Below are positions 1 to 12,100 of a stretch of DNA of 20,236 nucleotides, one piece after another. Made by a program: the position numbers and the translations under genes. Under the pieces are notes generated by a model. The model saw nothing but the letters and a program-made list of their open reading frames with translations, was not told the origin of the DNA and did no database searches. Within the stretch, counting starts at the first letter, position 1, and each line of letters opens with the position of its first letter. Origin of the DNA: Elysia marginata (taxonomy: Eukaryota; Mollusca; Gastropoda; Plakobranchidae); assembly GCA_019649035.1 (NCBI GenBank), contig BMAT01012508.1, positions 7,500-27,735 on the forward strand, written 5' to 3'.

Positions 1-775
1 CAGCTATACAACTAAAAAGAAGTGTTTGATTTTATATGACTCTTAATTAAAGATTCTTTAACATTTAGGTCATAATTTTTTCCAGTTTTCCTGCTTTTTT
101 TAGTAAAAGAAAACTGCTAAAATCGGAATTCCTGCAAAAATCGGAAAACTTGCATCCCTGAGAGCTATTATTTTATAAAAATCAGAAAATTATTGATGCT
201 AAAACCATTTATAAGTGAAATTAGACTCAACTACAAACACATCACTACACAATCATTTCAGAAACAATAAGTCCAAGATTCAAGCTGTTTAATTTAAATT
301 TTATCATTTCTCTCGTCTTGAAGACAAGCTCAAAATCATCATCAAACAAGAAGTCTAGATTAAATTCAAAGGTATTATAACTTGTAACAACATGTGTCCT
401 TGTCAGAAAGAATGTGCATGCACTGCTGAAGTGTAAGTCTATTCAGGCTGATTACTGTTGTTTTGATGAAGACCGAAGTGACTTTCCTGGCAATAGAAAG
501 ATAGATACAAGTACATGTAGTTTAAAATATTTCACAAGCCAGGTGATCAAGAGGCTGTTGTGTATAAATTCTTTTTCAAAATCTATGAAAGTATTTTTTA
601 TTATATTTTTAAATCAGGATCTGTAGAAATCTACTTATAAAACTAAAAGGATGATAATTCATATAATTTTTTAGACAAATTCAAGCTTTCGAGATGTGAA
701 GTTCTGTACATAAAACTTTAATCAAATTTAAAATAAAATTTTGCAATAGCAGTGTCTTAAGATTAGCATAAATCA
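1..775. other. AT-rich, no gene seen
   Basis: I see no exon with coding character on either strand. A plus-strand frame at 414-626 is only 70 codons with no recognisable motif and no splice context. This stretch could be the 3' flank, 3' UTR or an intron of the minus-strand gene. Confidence 0.5.
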
Positions 776-777
776 TA

Positions 778-1216
778 CAATGGACCTTGTATCTAACAAC
801 CTTGGACTCAACAAACCCTTGCATTCAATATATTGAATTTAAGTTCTGTTTTTTCCTCTTCTCTAATCACTACATGTATAAACAAACTCATTTTAAAATT
901 AAACCCACCTCATTTTCGATGAATTGGAATTGAAACTGAAACTAACAGTTGGGCTCTGCATAGCCTCTTCACCTGGCATATTTTATTAGTAACTAAGTTA
1001 ATTGGTGACACAGTTATCAGAATGAGAGAGATCAAATTTAATGGATAACAAAACTAAACCACACAAGTTAGTTATTTTTACAGTCTATGAATAGGAAACA
1101 AGTTTATTCATTAATCTTTGCTGGTCTGGGGGCTACTTAGAAGAGACGCAACACACCTCAGTTTTAATAAACTTTTTAAATTTTATCAACAAGTGCGTTG
1201 GATGCGAGGTCCATTG
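778..1216. mobile_element. TA-flanked inverted-repeat element (MITE), 439 bp
   Basis: The left end reads CAATGGACCTTGTATCTAAC. The right end, on the opposite strand, reads CAATGGACCTCGCATCCAAC: 17 of 20 identical, with all three differences C/T. Both ends are bordered by TA (776-777 and 1217-1218), the target duplication of the Tc1/mariner/pogo superfamily. There is no transposase frame inside, so it is a non-autonomous copy. The C-to-T differences look like decay of CpG or other cytosines, which suggests an element that is not very recent. Confidence 0.65.
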
Positions 1217-1218
1217 TA

Positions 1219-1862
1219 TCCTTAAATTGAGCGATTTAATGAGAAATGCAATTATATAGTTTCTATTCTTTACAAATTTTAAATACAATCAAATGAAAAA
1301 AAAGCCTTCAGAGCTTGAGGCTTATACATTTTGATTTAAAAAATCAGAAAATAAGGATCTCCATAACATTTGCCACAATACATCTTCTGAGTATTCATGG
1401 GTTGAAAAGTAGTAATAAGTGGTATGCAAATATTTCTATTACTTTTAGTTCATGAGAGGATAAGCCATATAGAGGCTGTTTCAATATTAAGGAGACATAG
1501 CATTTAAGTGTGTGCCCAGCTACTGAGAATGCAAATGCACTGGAATGGAGACAGAAATGCTCTCTTTAATTGCTTCCAGCACTATTAACCAACATTTGTT
1601 TCACTTGTTTATTTCAGACCTGGTGTCAATTTAGAAATAGCTTAAGCTGAGTTACCAGTATTGAAAAAAAAAGGGTGGGGGCAGGGACACAACACATAGT
1701 TGACTGAAAATTTCTGACTTCAAGAGAAGGAGAACAAAGCATAAAAAGTATTTTGGACAATTATAATTACATGGTTAGTTCCTCTGATTCTAGCTATTGC
1801 TAAGTGATTGTACTTGAACTGAAGTGAAATAAAAGAAAAAAAAATTATGATTGAACTTTTTT
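1219..1862. other. AT-rich, no feature seen
   Basis: There is no open frame or repeat of note. It separates the 439-bp inverted-repeat element from the SINE. A short G-rich run occurs near 1673-1685. Confidence 0.5.
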
Positions 1863-1871
1863 GAGTATTTT

Positions 1872-2180
1872 AAAAGAAATAAATAAACAGTGCTTTTATG
1901 TAGTGCCTAACCCAATAATATGCTCTAACGGCTTTACATGGGTTCCCCCAAAGGCCATTACCAATCAAATCACCTTCTGAACTCACAGAGGAAAAGCTAA
2001 TAAAGCGTATCACTCTAGCAAACTGACAAGATCTATCACTGACTATACTCAGGTACCGGTACTCCTAAAACACATGAGTGTGGCAAAGAAATGAGTGTAA
2101 AAAGCTTTTCTTAAGGACTAAATGTTGACTTGCCAAAAGCAGGACTCGAAAGCGTCTACCACTAGACCACTATGCCAACC
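1872..2180 (-). mobile_element. tRNA-derived SINE, 309 bp, with 9-bp target-site duplications
   Basis: The minus-strand head GGTTGGCATAGTGG contains an A-box (TGGTCTAGTGG, 2169-2159) and a B-box-like TTCGAGTCC (2150-2142), the internal RNA polymerase III promoter of a tRNA. The 3' end reads GGCACTACATAAAAGCACTG followed by TTTATTTATTTC. AAAATATTC before the head (2189-2181) and AAAATACTC after the tail (1871-1863) match at 8 of 9 positions and are the target-site duplication of a reverse-transcribed insertion. The two boxes start only 19 bases apart, much closer than in a real tRNA, so the anticodon arm is missing and the copy is probably weakly transcribed or inactive. I cannot name the SINE family. 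Confidence 0.8.
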
Positions 2181-2400
2181 GAATATTTTATTTTTTAGTG
2201 CAGAGTAGGTAAGAGTAGACTAAACCTTGGTGTTGCATTGATCAACAGTAACAGTTTGACTGTGAACTGCAAGACTTTGTCAGAGCTGATATGTCATAAA
2301 GAACTGAAAACGTGACATGGTGTATTTGTGTTGGCAAAAAGAGAGGGGAGAATGAAATAGATCTAGACCTCATCTTACAAAGAAAAATCACTTAGTTAAA

Positions 2401-2438
2401 TTATTGATGCGCAGTCTGGAGATGAACAAAGCCTTGGG
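2401..2438 (-). CDS. Possible terminal exon with stop codon (weak)
   Basis: A pyrimidine-rich stretch of about 35 bases (minus strand, roughly 2490-2450) leads to an AG at 2440-2439. The bases after it continue the required phase (C|CC) and read QGFVHLQTAHQ before a TAA at 2403-2401. A second possible acceptor, ATTATGCAG near 2685, opens the same frame and would give a terminal exon of about 95 codons, starting PLYCLLTLS. An AATAAA lies at 2192-2187 on the same strand. A phase match alone happens one time in three, and the sequence shows no family resemblance, so the real 3' end may instead lie beyond position 1. Confidence 0.25.
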
Positions 2439-3050
2439 CTTTTTTAGCATGGGGAGAAAGGTGAGAAAGGAAAGGGGGGAGGGGGTAATTTGGATGTGGT
2501 TTGTGAGCCAGTTGAGAGACGCACTGTGTGTGTTTGTAGGCTAGGTAAGACCGTCGACTAGCCATATCCCTGTCCATTTGTTTACTTTTTACCAGACCCA
2601 TCATGACTGTGACGAGGGTGTGTGGACTTGTGTAATGGGACAGAAGGGACAGGGTAAGAAGGCAGTACAAAGGTGCTGCATAATGGAAAACTTGTGCTAC
2701 CTCTTAAGTCTTATTATAACACGACCGCTTTATTCTTTATTACATAAGTAAAGTAATGTAAAAATTGACTTATCCAAAATATTTTATTGAATACAAAGGG
2801 AGGTTGGGGCAGGGTTATAAGGATCTACTTGACCATCATGCAGGTTAAGTCAACATCGGCTTTCTTTTTGGCAAAAAAACAAATACAAAGGGGAATTTTC
2901 TCAGAAAATAAGATCCACTCAAGCAAAAATTGACTCATGTGAATTGTGATGTCGACTGTATTGTAACACTATCATGCATAAGGAAAACTTGATACTGCAT
3001 AAGATGAAGATCTATTTTCCTCCTTTATGATACAAATGGTAAACACTTAC

Positions 3051-3109
3051 GTCGCTCAGCAGGAGATTTACGGGCAGCTTTCTGTACCGAAGGAGAGCTG
3101 TTTGTAGTC
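3051..3109 (-). CDS. 59-base exon, basic SP-containing segment
   Basis: It encodes TTNSSPSVQKAARKSPAER, basic with two SP sites and so of the same character as the end of the giant exon. The acceptor is GTTTGTTTTAG and the donor GTAAGT. Its first base completes AA|G and it leaves one C for the next exon. This is the last exon I can place with reasonable support. Confidence 0.65.
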
Positions 3110-6100
3110 CTAAAACAAACAATGGGAAACAGTTAAAACAGTGTTTTTGTTCTTTTATTGATATCAATGCTCTACCAATACAGTTTTATCTCCCTGTACC
3201 TTTCAAATAAGCTAAATAAAAAAATTGAAATGTATATATGCCTCGCCTCCACTGCAAGTGAGTCGGAAGTCAAGAATTCCTTTTTTGAGAAAACCTCCAT
3301 GAAAAGTCTATTTTTTCTTCTTTTTCTCTATACTTTAATCAACTGAAGTCTTGAAATCTTTCCACAGAATATTAATAATTTTATGAAATTTTTCATGTTT
3401 GGAAGCTTAGAACAAAGTCTTGTTCACAACAGCAACGCCCTCAAAGACAAAAATTGCAACATCCGTTTTGTTCACCTTGGACACAAGACATTACAAATTA
3501 CAACTTGATTATTGTTGTTGACAACACTAAGAGTTTTTTCTACCTTTTAGTTGCAGTTTCTTTAACCACTTGACTGCTGCGCTGTGTACATATATGTTAC
3601 ATGTACATGTTTGATAAACCAAGTTTTCTACACTGCATGTTAACAAAAATTAAAGATCTAGATTTAATTCTAAAAAATATTCTATATCTGATTTCTGGTA
3701 AAAACTAAGATCTGTTTTCTATATGTCTTCTTCAAAATCAAATTTTAGATAAAGATCCTCTTTACTTATCCGCGTTTGGAAAATTTCTTAGCACACAACA
3801 GGGAACAGGGAGTTTTATGTAATAGTCATGGGGTCAAAATCACACTGGTTCCTGTTTCCATGGATTCAAAACTTTTATTATTTATGGACCTAAAACTTTG
3901 CTGGTCCAATATATATTTAAAGAGCACTAAAACAGTGACCATGAAAACAAGAATCAATCAAATATCTAATAAAAATAACAAGCCATAATAAAAATAAAAA
4001 CCCTTTTGTCTTGCAACCAGTCAAAATGAGTCATAAGTCAAAATTAGAAGGAAGTCAGATATTGAAATCGCGAAAAAAGCTTACTTTCTCTTCAATGAAA
4101 TGCAACATACAGAAAAGCTCTATCATGCTCCCGTATGAAGTTATAGCCATTTGAAGTTGACAAGGTTAGGTCTTGTGAAATTTCAGAAAAGGGAGAAAAT
4201 AGCATTTACAGTTTAAACGACTATAATTAGTATAAAGGTGTTGAGATCTCTCGTGGCAACCATACCAACTAAATTCTAAAATGAAACACATAAAACATGA
4301 AATTTCAACATGATTTAGTTGTGAAAACTGTTCAGAAATGGTTTTAGCCTCAATATCTAAAATTTAAAAAAAATTTACTTCTCAACACCAATTTATCTTT
4401 AAAAGCCTATATCTCAAAACTAGGCCATTTGGATAGAATGCAAGACATTTTCACAATGCTCCATGTTCTTCACAATGCAACCCACACACTTTGGATTTTC
4501 AATTTCAAGAGTAATTCTTAAAAGTTTGCATGAGATATACTGGGTACTTACTTTGAGGAGACTTCCTTCACTTCAGACTGAAAGAAGCAACGAAAAAGGT
4601 GGTGAGTATTGCTTGTAAAAAAAATTACATAACATCACTGATATATCAGTTTGAATAAAGCTAATTGAGCCAAAATTTTAGACTGCAAAATTGTTTATTT
4701 AAGACCAAGATAAATGCTTTCATAATTAAGACACAGCTCTAAAATTTTTAGGATTTGATTGGATAAGAGAAGAATTTGAAATATTTAACTTAGCTATTTT
4801 CAACCCATGAATTACTTTACACCCAGGAGCCCTGAACTATTGGGTTCATAGTCAGAAAGCTTTGTGTTATGGAAACAATATCATTCTTGCACTTTAACCG
4901 TTTTACTAAGCATTTACAGTAGAAGCACAACTTTTGTTTTTTATTTCATTTATTGACATGCATTTTTAAGTTTCACATCTTTAACTTTTCTTTGTCAATT
5001 TTAGTGTGTAAGTAATAGAAAAAATAAAGCACTTGTCTTCTTTTATTGGCTGAATATCACCCCCCAAAAAGTTAATAGATCTACAGTGGAGTCTGAATAA
5101 CTCAAACTCTGGTAACTTGCATTTATGGATAACTTGAATCTATTTCAGGATCCTGATAGTATTTTTGTCAATTATCTTAGAATTTAAAATTCTGACATTG
5201 CAGATTAAATCAGATGTTCCCATGCACTGCGACTATAATGGACTGCACTGTAATTATGACACAGTTTGGACAAGTTAAGTACCTGAGGAAGGTTTTAAAA
5301 CATTACCAGGACTACAATACCTTTTGTTTCTATTTTGAGCTTATTTTAAGTTAATTTTTTTAATCTATCTTAACAAACAAGAAAACAACTTTCCTTGACT
5401 CGACTTTCCATATTACTAAAGAACCCTGAAAGCAATCACCTAAAATAATAAACAACAGACAAACCTAAAGAATTCTTACCAAAATGTCTTGCCTTTGTTC
5501 GGGTGGAGAATTCAAAGGTGATGTCCCTCTCAAGAAGTATTTGCGCTTCTGAGACTGAGGTTTTTGTACTGGAGTTTTCTTAGACCTCGGTGTGACCTGT
5601 GTTACCTTGATTGATTCAACATTATCTTGAAGCTTGGCATTGTGTTTTGAGCTCTTTGGAGTTTTTGCGTCAGCACGAGGCAAGTCCATGATATCATCTC
5701 CAGTATTTAAACTTGCATCATTGTTATGTTTTGACAAAGCTGATGTGTCACTCTTATTGTCTTTGCTTGGAGACTTGTCTTTGCCAGAATCAGACACAGG
5801 TGACTTTCCTGATTTAGGCTCAATCAGTATCCTTTGAGGACTCCCTCTACGTTTTTTAGCTGAGCCTGTGTATGTCTTGGGTGTTTTCTTAAATGTTATT
5901 TCATTGTCACTACTGGACAAATGAGCGGATTGACTCAGTTCAGATTCCGACACTTTTGAGGCCATTTTGATGGATTCTAGTTTAGCTCCACCTTTTCTGA
6001 CCTCTTCACCATTTCCTGGAGATTTCCTTAACCAGTCTGCTAATATTTTGGCGGACCCTTTGTCAGCGTTTAATTTTGAAGTTTCTATTTTAGTTTTGAT

Positions 6101-9100
6101 ACCTGTAAGAGTCTGTCTTCTTTCACTCTTCGCTGTGGTTTTAGGTCTAACCTTGGACTGAACATCAGAGCTCTCAGACTTTGTTCGTAGTCTTGTACTA
6201 TGCCTTGTAGGTCTTGGAGTTAGTTCCTCTTTAGATGCATTATTACCTGATGAACTTCGTATCTGAGACAATACAAATCCAACTTCATCTTCTGTAACAA
6301 CAACCTTCTTTTCTGTATTTTCTGCTGCTACCTGACTTTCTTCAGTCAATGATATTCTCGTTTCAACAGCGCTATCAGTACTGAGATTTCTCTTTGGCGA
6401 CACAGATTTCCGTACCATTGTTTTCTTTGGAGACATGGCACTTACTTCTGTTATTTCTTGAGGAGAGCCAACCCCTTTTTTACCTAAATTGGACCTTTCA
6501 GGAGACAAATTGGCTGTCATCCTTCCTTGACTTAATTCACTCTCTGACCTCAACCTTTGGCTTTTGAATTTTACTTTGTCTACAATTTTACCTTCTTGAG
6601 AACTCCTAGGAGATTTCTGTTTAGTGACTGCAACTTGTGTTTCAAAGATGCTTTCAGACAGTTGTTTGGATCTTGTTTGAGAGCTTTTACTTTCTCCTTT
6701 TCCTTGCTCTACTTTGTCTAATGCCTTTTTGACATCATCACTCTCTAAACTCGACTTGCTGGTTTTCCTCAGCCTCTCAAAAGCCCTCTGGTTACTTGGT
6801 GATTCAGAATTCTTTGAATGGTTTTTGCTTACATTCGATTGACTTTCTTCAGGTGATTTCAGGTTTATACCCTTAGCATCTTTATGTTTGCTCTCCAATT
6901 TAGCGCCTGTAGACTTCCCTGATGAAGGGTCCAAGCTTTCCATTTCAGTTGAAATCTGTGCCTTGCTTTCAGATGTTTCCTTTTTTCTTTTCCGTTTATT
7001 TTCATCATCCAAGCCTCCAGTTTTCAGTAGATCTGGAGATTTGTTTATAACGCTGCTGAAATTTTCTGTAGTTTTGTTATTGTGTTTACCTAATGCAACA
7101 GGCTCAATAACTTCAATTTCTGGCTCCTTTGAATTGTCACCTTTCTTTGGAGAAACATTAACAAAGTAACTCAAGGCCGGATCTTTTTCACAAATTGGAA
7201 AAGCCGCAGATTGTTTTGCTGGTGGTTTAATGACATCCATCTCCTTTTTGGTTTTATTTTCCTTCTCTCCATCGTCTTCATCAGATTCTATTTCTTGGCC
7301 ATCATTTTCATCACTCAATCTGTTGCCCTCAGCATTTCCTTCCTCACTGCTGTCTTTATTTTCATCACCATCACTGTCGCTGTCTGTATTTTCGACATTA
7401 TCATCTTCCTCACCATTGTCTTCACTTTCATCCATAACATCTTCTTGGCCAGTGTCTCCATTCTTATCAGCAGCATCTTCCTCATCACTATCTTGATTTT
7501 CATCAGCGACATCTTCCTCATCACTGTTTTTATTTTCAGCTGCATCATCTTCCTCATCACTATCTTCATTTTCATCAGCAACATCTTCCTCATCACTCTC
7601 TTCATTTTCATCAGCGACATCTTCCTCATCACTATCTTCATTTTCATCAGCAACATCTTTCTCATCATTTTTTTTATTTTCAGCTGCATCATCCTCTTCA
7701 TCACTGTCTTTATTTTCATTACAAACAACTTCCTCGGCATTATTATCATTTGTGTCTGCCTCGCTGTCTGCATTTCCATCAACTTCCATTGCCTTTCCTT
7801 GTAATTCTTCATTACTGTCAGCTTGTCCTCTGTCACTATCTGAACGCTTTCTTTTTCCGGCTGTTCTGTCCACTACAAATCCAAGGCTAAAATTTTCATT
7901 CTTTTGGGTATCTTGATTATTATTGTTCTTCACATTTTTTGTTTTTGGACCCATATCTGTCTTGCTCATTTTTGAACCAGACGTCACGAGGTTCTCCTTA
8001 GAGCCTGCTCCATTACTTTTACGATGAGAACCGTTTGAAGAACTAGGGGCATCTGTAGTTTCCTCTAGCTTCCTTTTCTTGGAAGGGGGCTTTTTGAAAA
8101 GAAAGAGGGAGAAGGGAAAAGATGAAAGTTTAACTTGGCATTGCTTGTGTTTCTTGACTCAAGCAGAGTACTAAAAAGCATTCTTCAAATAAAACTGCTT
8201 TACTTCAATTATTATATAAAACCAATGATATTAACTCGGCAAAAAGTATTTTCACAACATATTGTGAAATAGTAGTAATGTATTTACATAATCCCTTAAA
8301 TCCATCCTAGATACTCTGCAGCGCTGTGGCAAAATCATAATTATTTCATATATATAAAAAATAATTAATAATAGAGCATTCAAAAGAAGCAAAAGCAAAG
8401 AGAAAAAAAATAAAAATAATACAAAAGTATTAGCACAAAAACCGCATTCAAAAGCAAAGATCTCTCTATATACAAGACATATAAGCATGTATGTGGTAAA
8501 AAGTTTATCTAAACAAGAAGTAGGCGCTAATTACAGTGGATAGGCCTTTTCGTAGAGTTCTGTTTTCAGTTTCTAGTGATATTTAAATGATTTAAAAGTA
8601 TCACAGTTTTTTGTTTAGGTAGACAAGCTGTTCCATCTATTTTCATTTAAAAGGTTGTCATCGCACATTCTTAAAACTCTACTTGGTTTGTAAATATTAA
8701 TGAGGTCCTCAAAATAAGAGGGATCAAGACCATTTATACATTTAACTCAATCTCCCCTAGGCCCATCCAGCTCAGTTAAAACCCTGTCCCTAAGAGAAGG
8801 GAGGTAAATTGTCCATATTGGAAGCAGCTAGATCTAGAATCCAGGTCCAGAAATCTGTGCAAAATCGCACTGAAAAACTTTCAACTTTAAAGGACCCGCT
8901 TCGGCTTATTTATGAAACAAAAATAACCTAAATAACGCATGAGATCTACTCCAAAAGAAGAAGAGAAGGTAAAATCGTCCATATCGGACGCAGCTAGGTC
9001 TACACCTCGAAATCTGCGCAAAATCATACTGAAAAACTATTAACTTCAATGGACCCGCTTCAGCTTATTTGTGGACCAAAAGTGAAAAAAAAATACCCTA

Positions 9101-12100
9101 AATAACGCTTGGGATCTCCTCTAAAAGAAAAAGCAGTTTACTTGAGATTTCCAGCAACATTTCTGGGTTACTAAGCTACCAAAAGTACACAACAAAAGCA
9201 ATGGTGATCAGGCAATATAGGTACACAATACTGTGGTCCAATCAGGCGACGGCGAGTGCTATAGGTGGGATTGAGTTAAAAACATGGCAGGCAATTTTTA
9301 AATCTAGAGTGTCTTTTTGAGCCACCTGCTGTATGCAAAAGCTTGAAGAAAGCATAAAAGGTTAAGAAATAATGTGGAAAGTACAGAAAACTTCAAAATA
9401 AGCTTACCCCATCCTGCCCACTCCCTGATTTATCAATCACAAAGAGGTCTGCTACTGCTGTACCATCTTCCAGGGAGATGGCAGTCTCAGGATTTTCTTT
9501 TTCCCCCGACAGCAAGCACTGGGAGAAAACCTGAGGGATGAAAAAATAATCTACCTAAGAGCCCAGATGTGCAGTATAATCCACTTATATCAAAATGCTT
9601 TTAGAAATCATTATAATGTGAATATATTAAAATGGCAATAAATAAAATATATAAAGCCAAAGACCGTTTCAAAGAGAAAAATCAGGGTATGTCAACAACT
9701 AAGTAAGAGACCACTTTTCCTGATTGTTTCCCTTAACTATTAATGCCTAAAATACTGAATCAGTACTGGTTGGCAGCTCTGTTTATTACTGGTCATATCC
9801 CTTCATTATATTTTACAACAAATGAGCTTGGGAGACATTGGGTTTGTTGTTTACACAAAATATGTCAATATATTGAAATGTCAATAAAAAGCCTGTCAAT
9901 ACTGCACCATATAAGATAATATCATTTTTAAACTTGACTTGACTTATAGCCCCTCGCGTCTAAGATCCATGTGGACATCTTGGCACCTTCTTGCATTCTT
10001 GCCACAAGCTCACTCATTTTTAAAAAGGCTAAATTAATTCTCATGGTCTAAACATGGAAGTTGCAAAGATGGATTTGACAAATTATGAAACTCTAATCAC
10101 CAACATAATTTAAACTTGTCCTTTCTTTTCTGTGATTAACTATTCAACCTATTTCATGGAGCAGATTAGACAGTATTTTATTTTCTCATCACCAGCCAGG
10201 ATGTATTGCAACTGCAGATCCCCTTCCTAAAGATGACTACCTGATTATACATTTATATATAAAAATTAGATGCGAGGTCTCTCCTGTCATCCAATGTAAG
10301 TCGAGCTGAGCAACTGTAAACTACTTTATTTCTCTAGTTATTTTAGGTTGTGTATTTAGGATATACTTTATTTTCACATCAAGAGGACATCATTCAGGAA
10401 CTTAAACTGTTCAGATTCTTATCCATATCAGATTACATAAAGAGCAGATTAAACTATAACACAAGATAAAAAAAAGCCTGAGCAATGCTCACATCTTTAA
10501 AACTTTGGTATTGACAGCTTATTGCTCTATAGCCGTTATTATTGAATGGTAACTAGAACATTTTTATACCATTTGTGATTTTAAAAAAAGGAAAGAGCTG
10601 AATTCCAATATACCTCAATCAGGTCTTCAACGGCTTCAGTGTCCAGGCTACACAACAGTTCGCTCACTCGACGACCTTTCAGACTCTTGTCCTGAGGTAT
10701 ATACTCCTTGGCTTGATGCCATCTTTGACAGAGCCAATCTACAAAGTTCTTTGGTGCTTTCACATTGAGATTCACCTGAGAATGACATGGAAAACCTGTA
10801 TCATCTTTAGCAAAAAATATCATTGTAGAAAAATTTCCTTAATCAACGAGCATGCCATTTGCAACAAAAACCAAAACAAATATATACGGTCCAATTTGTA
10901 TATTTTGAACCTCATGGAAACAAAATTTAACTTTGTACCGTCTAAAATTCAACTTAGCAGTACCCATTACATAGGAAGGATAAAATTGGAAATCTGAATT
11001 TAGTTTAAAATACTCAAACATTCGAATTATTCAGACTTGAGCTATCTAGACTCAACTGTACTCAAAAGTCTTGAACTTAAACATTTAAAAAGAGATAGCA
11101 ACGGAAGATCCATGGAAAAAGAGAGACAGAGAGAAATAAAAAGAGCGACAGAAAGTCTGTAGTGAAGCATGGGCTCAGGGAGGGCTTTTACAGACCAAAA
11201 CCACAGTCCTGTACCCACACCAGGTCAAGATAAACTTACCTGTACTACGTCTGTCAAGTCTTTGGAGACAAGAGCCCATCGTCTCAGCAACAGAAAGTGA
11301 AGGAGATAATCCATGAAAGACTTTTTAGCAGGTGAAGATAGCAACATTTTTCTGAAAATGGTAAATTCCATTATAAAACATGAAATAAGGATATTTTGTT
11401 TAGGATATTTTGTTTAAGTTTGACAAGATTATTCTCAAATTGTTCTCCCTTACATTTGTTAAATGGTAAGGTAAAGTCAACTTTTGTTTCATAGTCAACA
11501 AATTACTCGCCTCGCAAGCAGTGCAAAAGAGCTGGTTGTCAGAAACTTAATTTGAGAAAATACCTTATTATTAGTTTTCCCTCAATTCGAAATCAAAAGA
11601 AGTTCAAACATCCTCTCACAAAATAAATTTGTGGACTTTTCAATGATTATAAGCTCAGAAAATGCACTATTTAAAATATCAATGATTTATTATTTGATAA
11701 TTGCAAAATCCAACTCATATACATTGGGTTCAAGATGATTAGTCCAGAGATACTTTCACTATCCAATTTCTACTGAAATCTGTAAACAGGGTTCCAGAAG
11801 TTACCAGAATATCAAATTCTAGGAATTTCACACACCCAAAACGTCAAAACTCCAGGCCAGAATGACATTTTGTGACTTGAGGCATAAGAAAGCAAGAAAG
11901 TTTGCTAAGGAATCCATACAGGACCTACAAAATTCCTGTCACTGTCTGGAAGTAACTGCTTGAAGACAGCACACATTGTATGGAGTCTCAATTTTCTTAG
12001 CATTGATGACAGAAGAAGCTGGATGCCAAATGTCAGGCCAGAAAGAAAAAAACAGAACTTAACACCCAACTGTATCTGTAGCTTTCCAATGTGAGGACAA

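Noticed and set aside
2034-2068. Terminal exon after TGTTTTAG reading VPVPEYSQ then a stop
   Set aside because: The phase fits, but it lies inside the SINE and is only a few codons long.
2142-2180. tRNA gene
   Set aside because: A- and B-box words are present, but the anticodon arm is missing and the sequence continues into a SINE body and tail with target duplications.
7211-7804. 197-codon plus-strand frame that looks like a hydrophobic membrane protein (IFISNIFLITIFIFIS)
   Set aside because: It is the antisense shadow of the 36-bp acidic repeats; GAT/GAA-rich codons read backwards give Ile/Phe-rich sequence.
7315-7836. 173-codon minus-strand frame rich in Met, Lys and Arg
   Set aside because: It is a +1 frame shadow of the same repeats. 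The period is a multiple of three, so every frame stays open.
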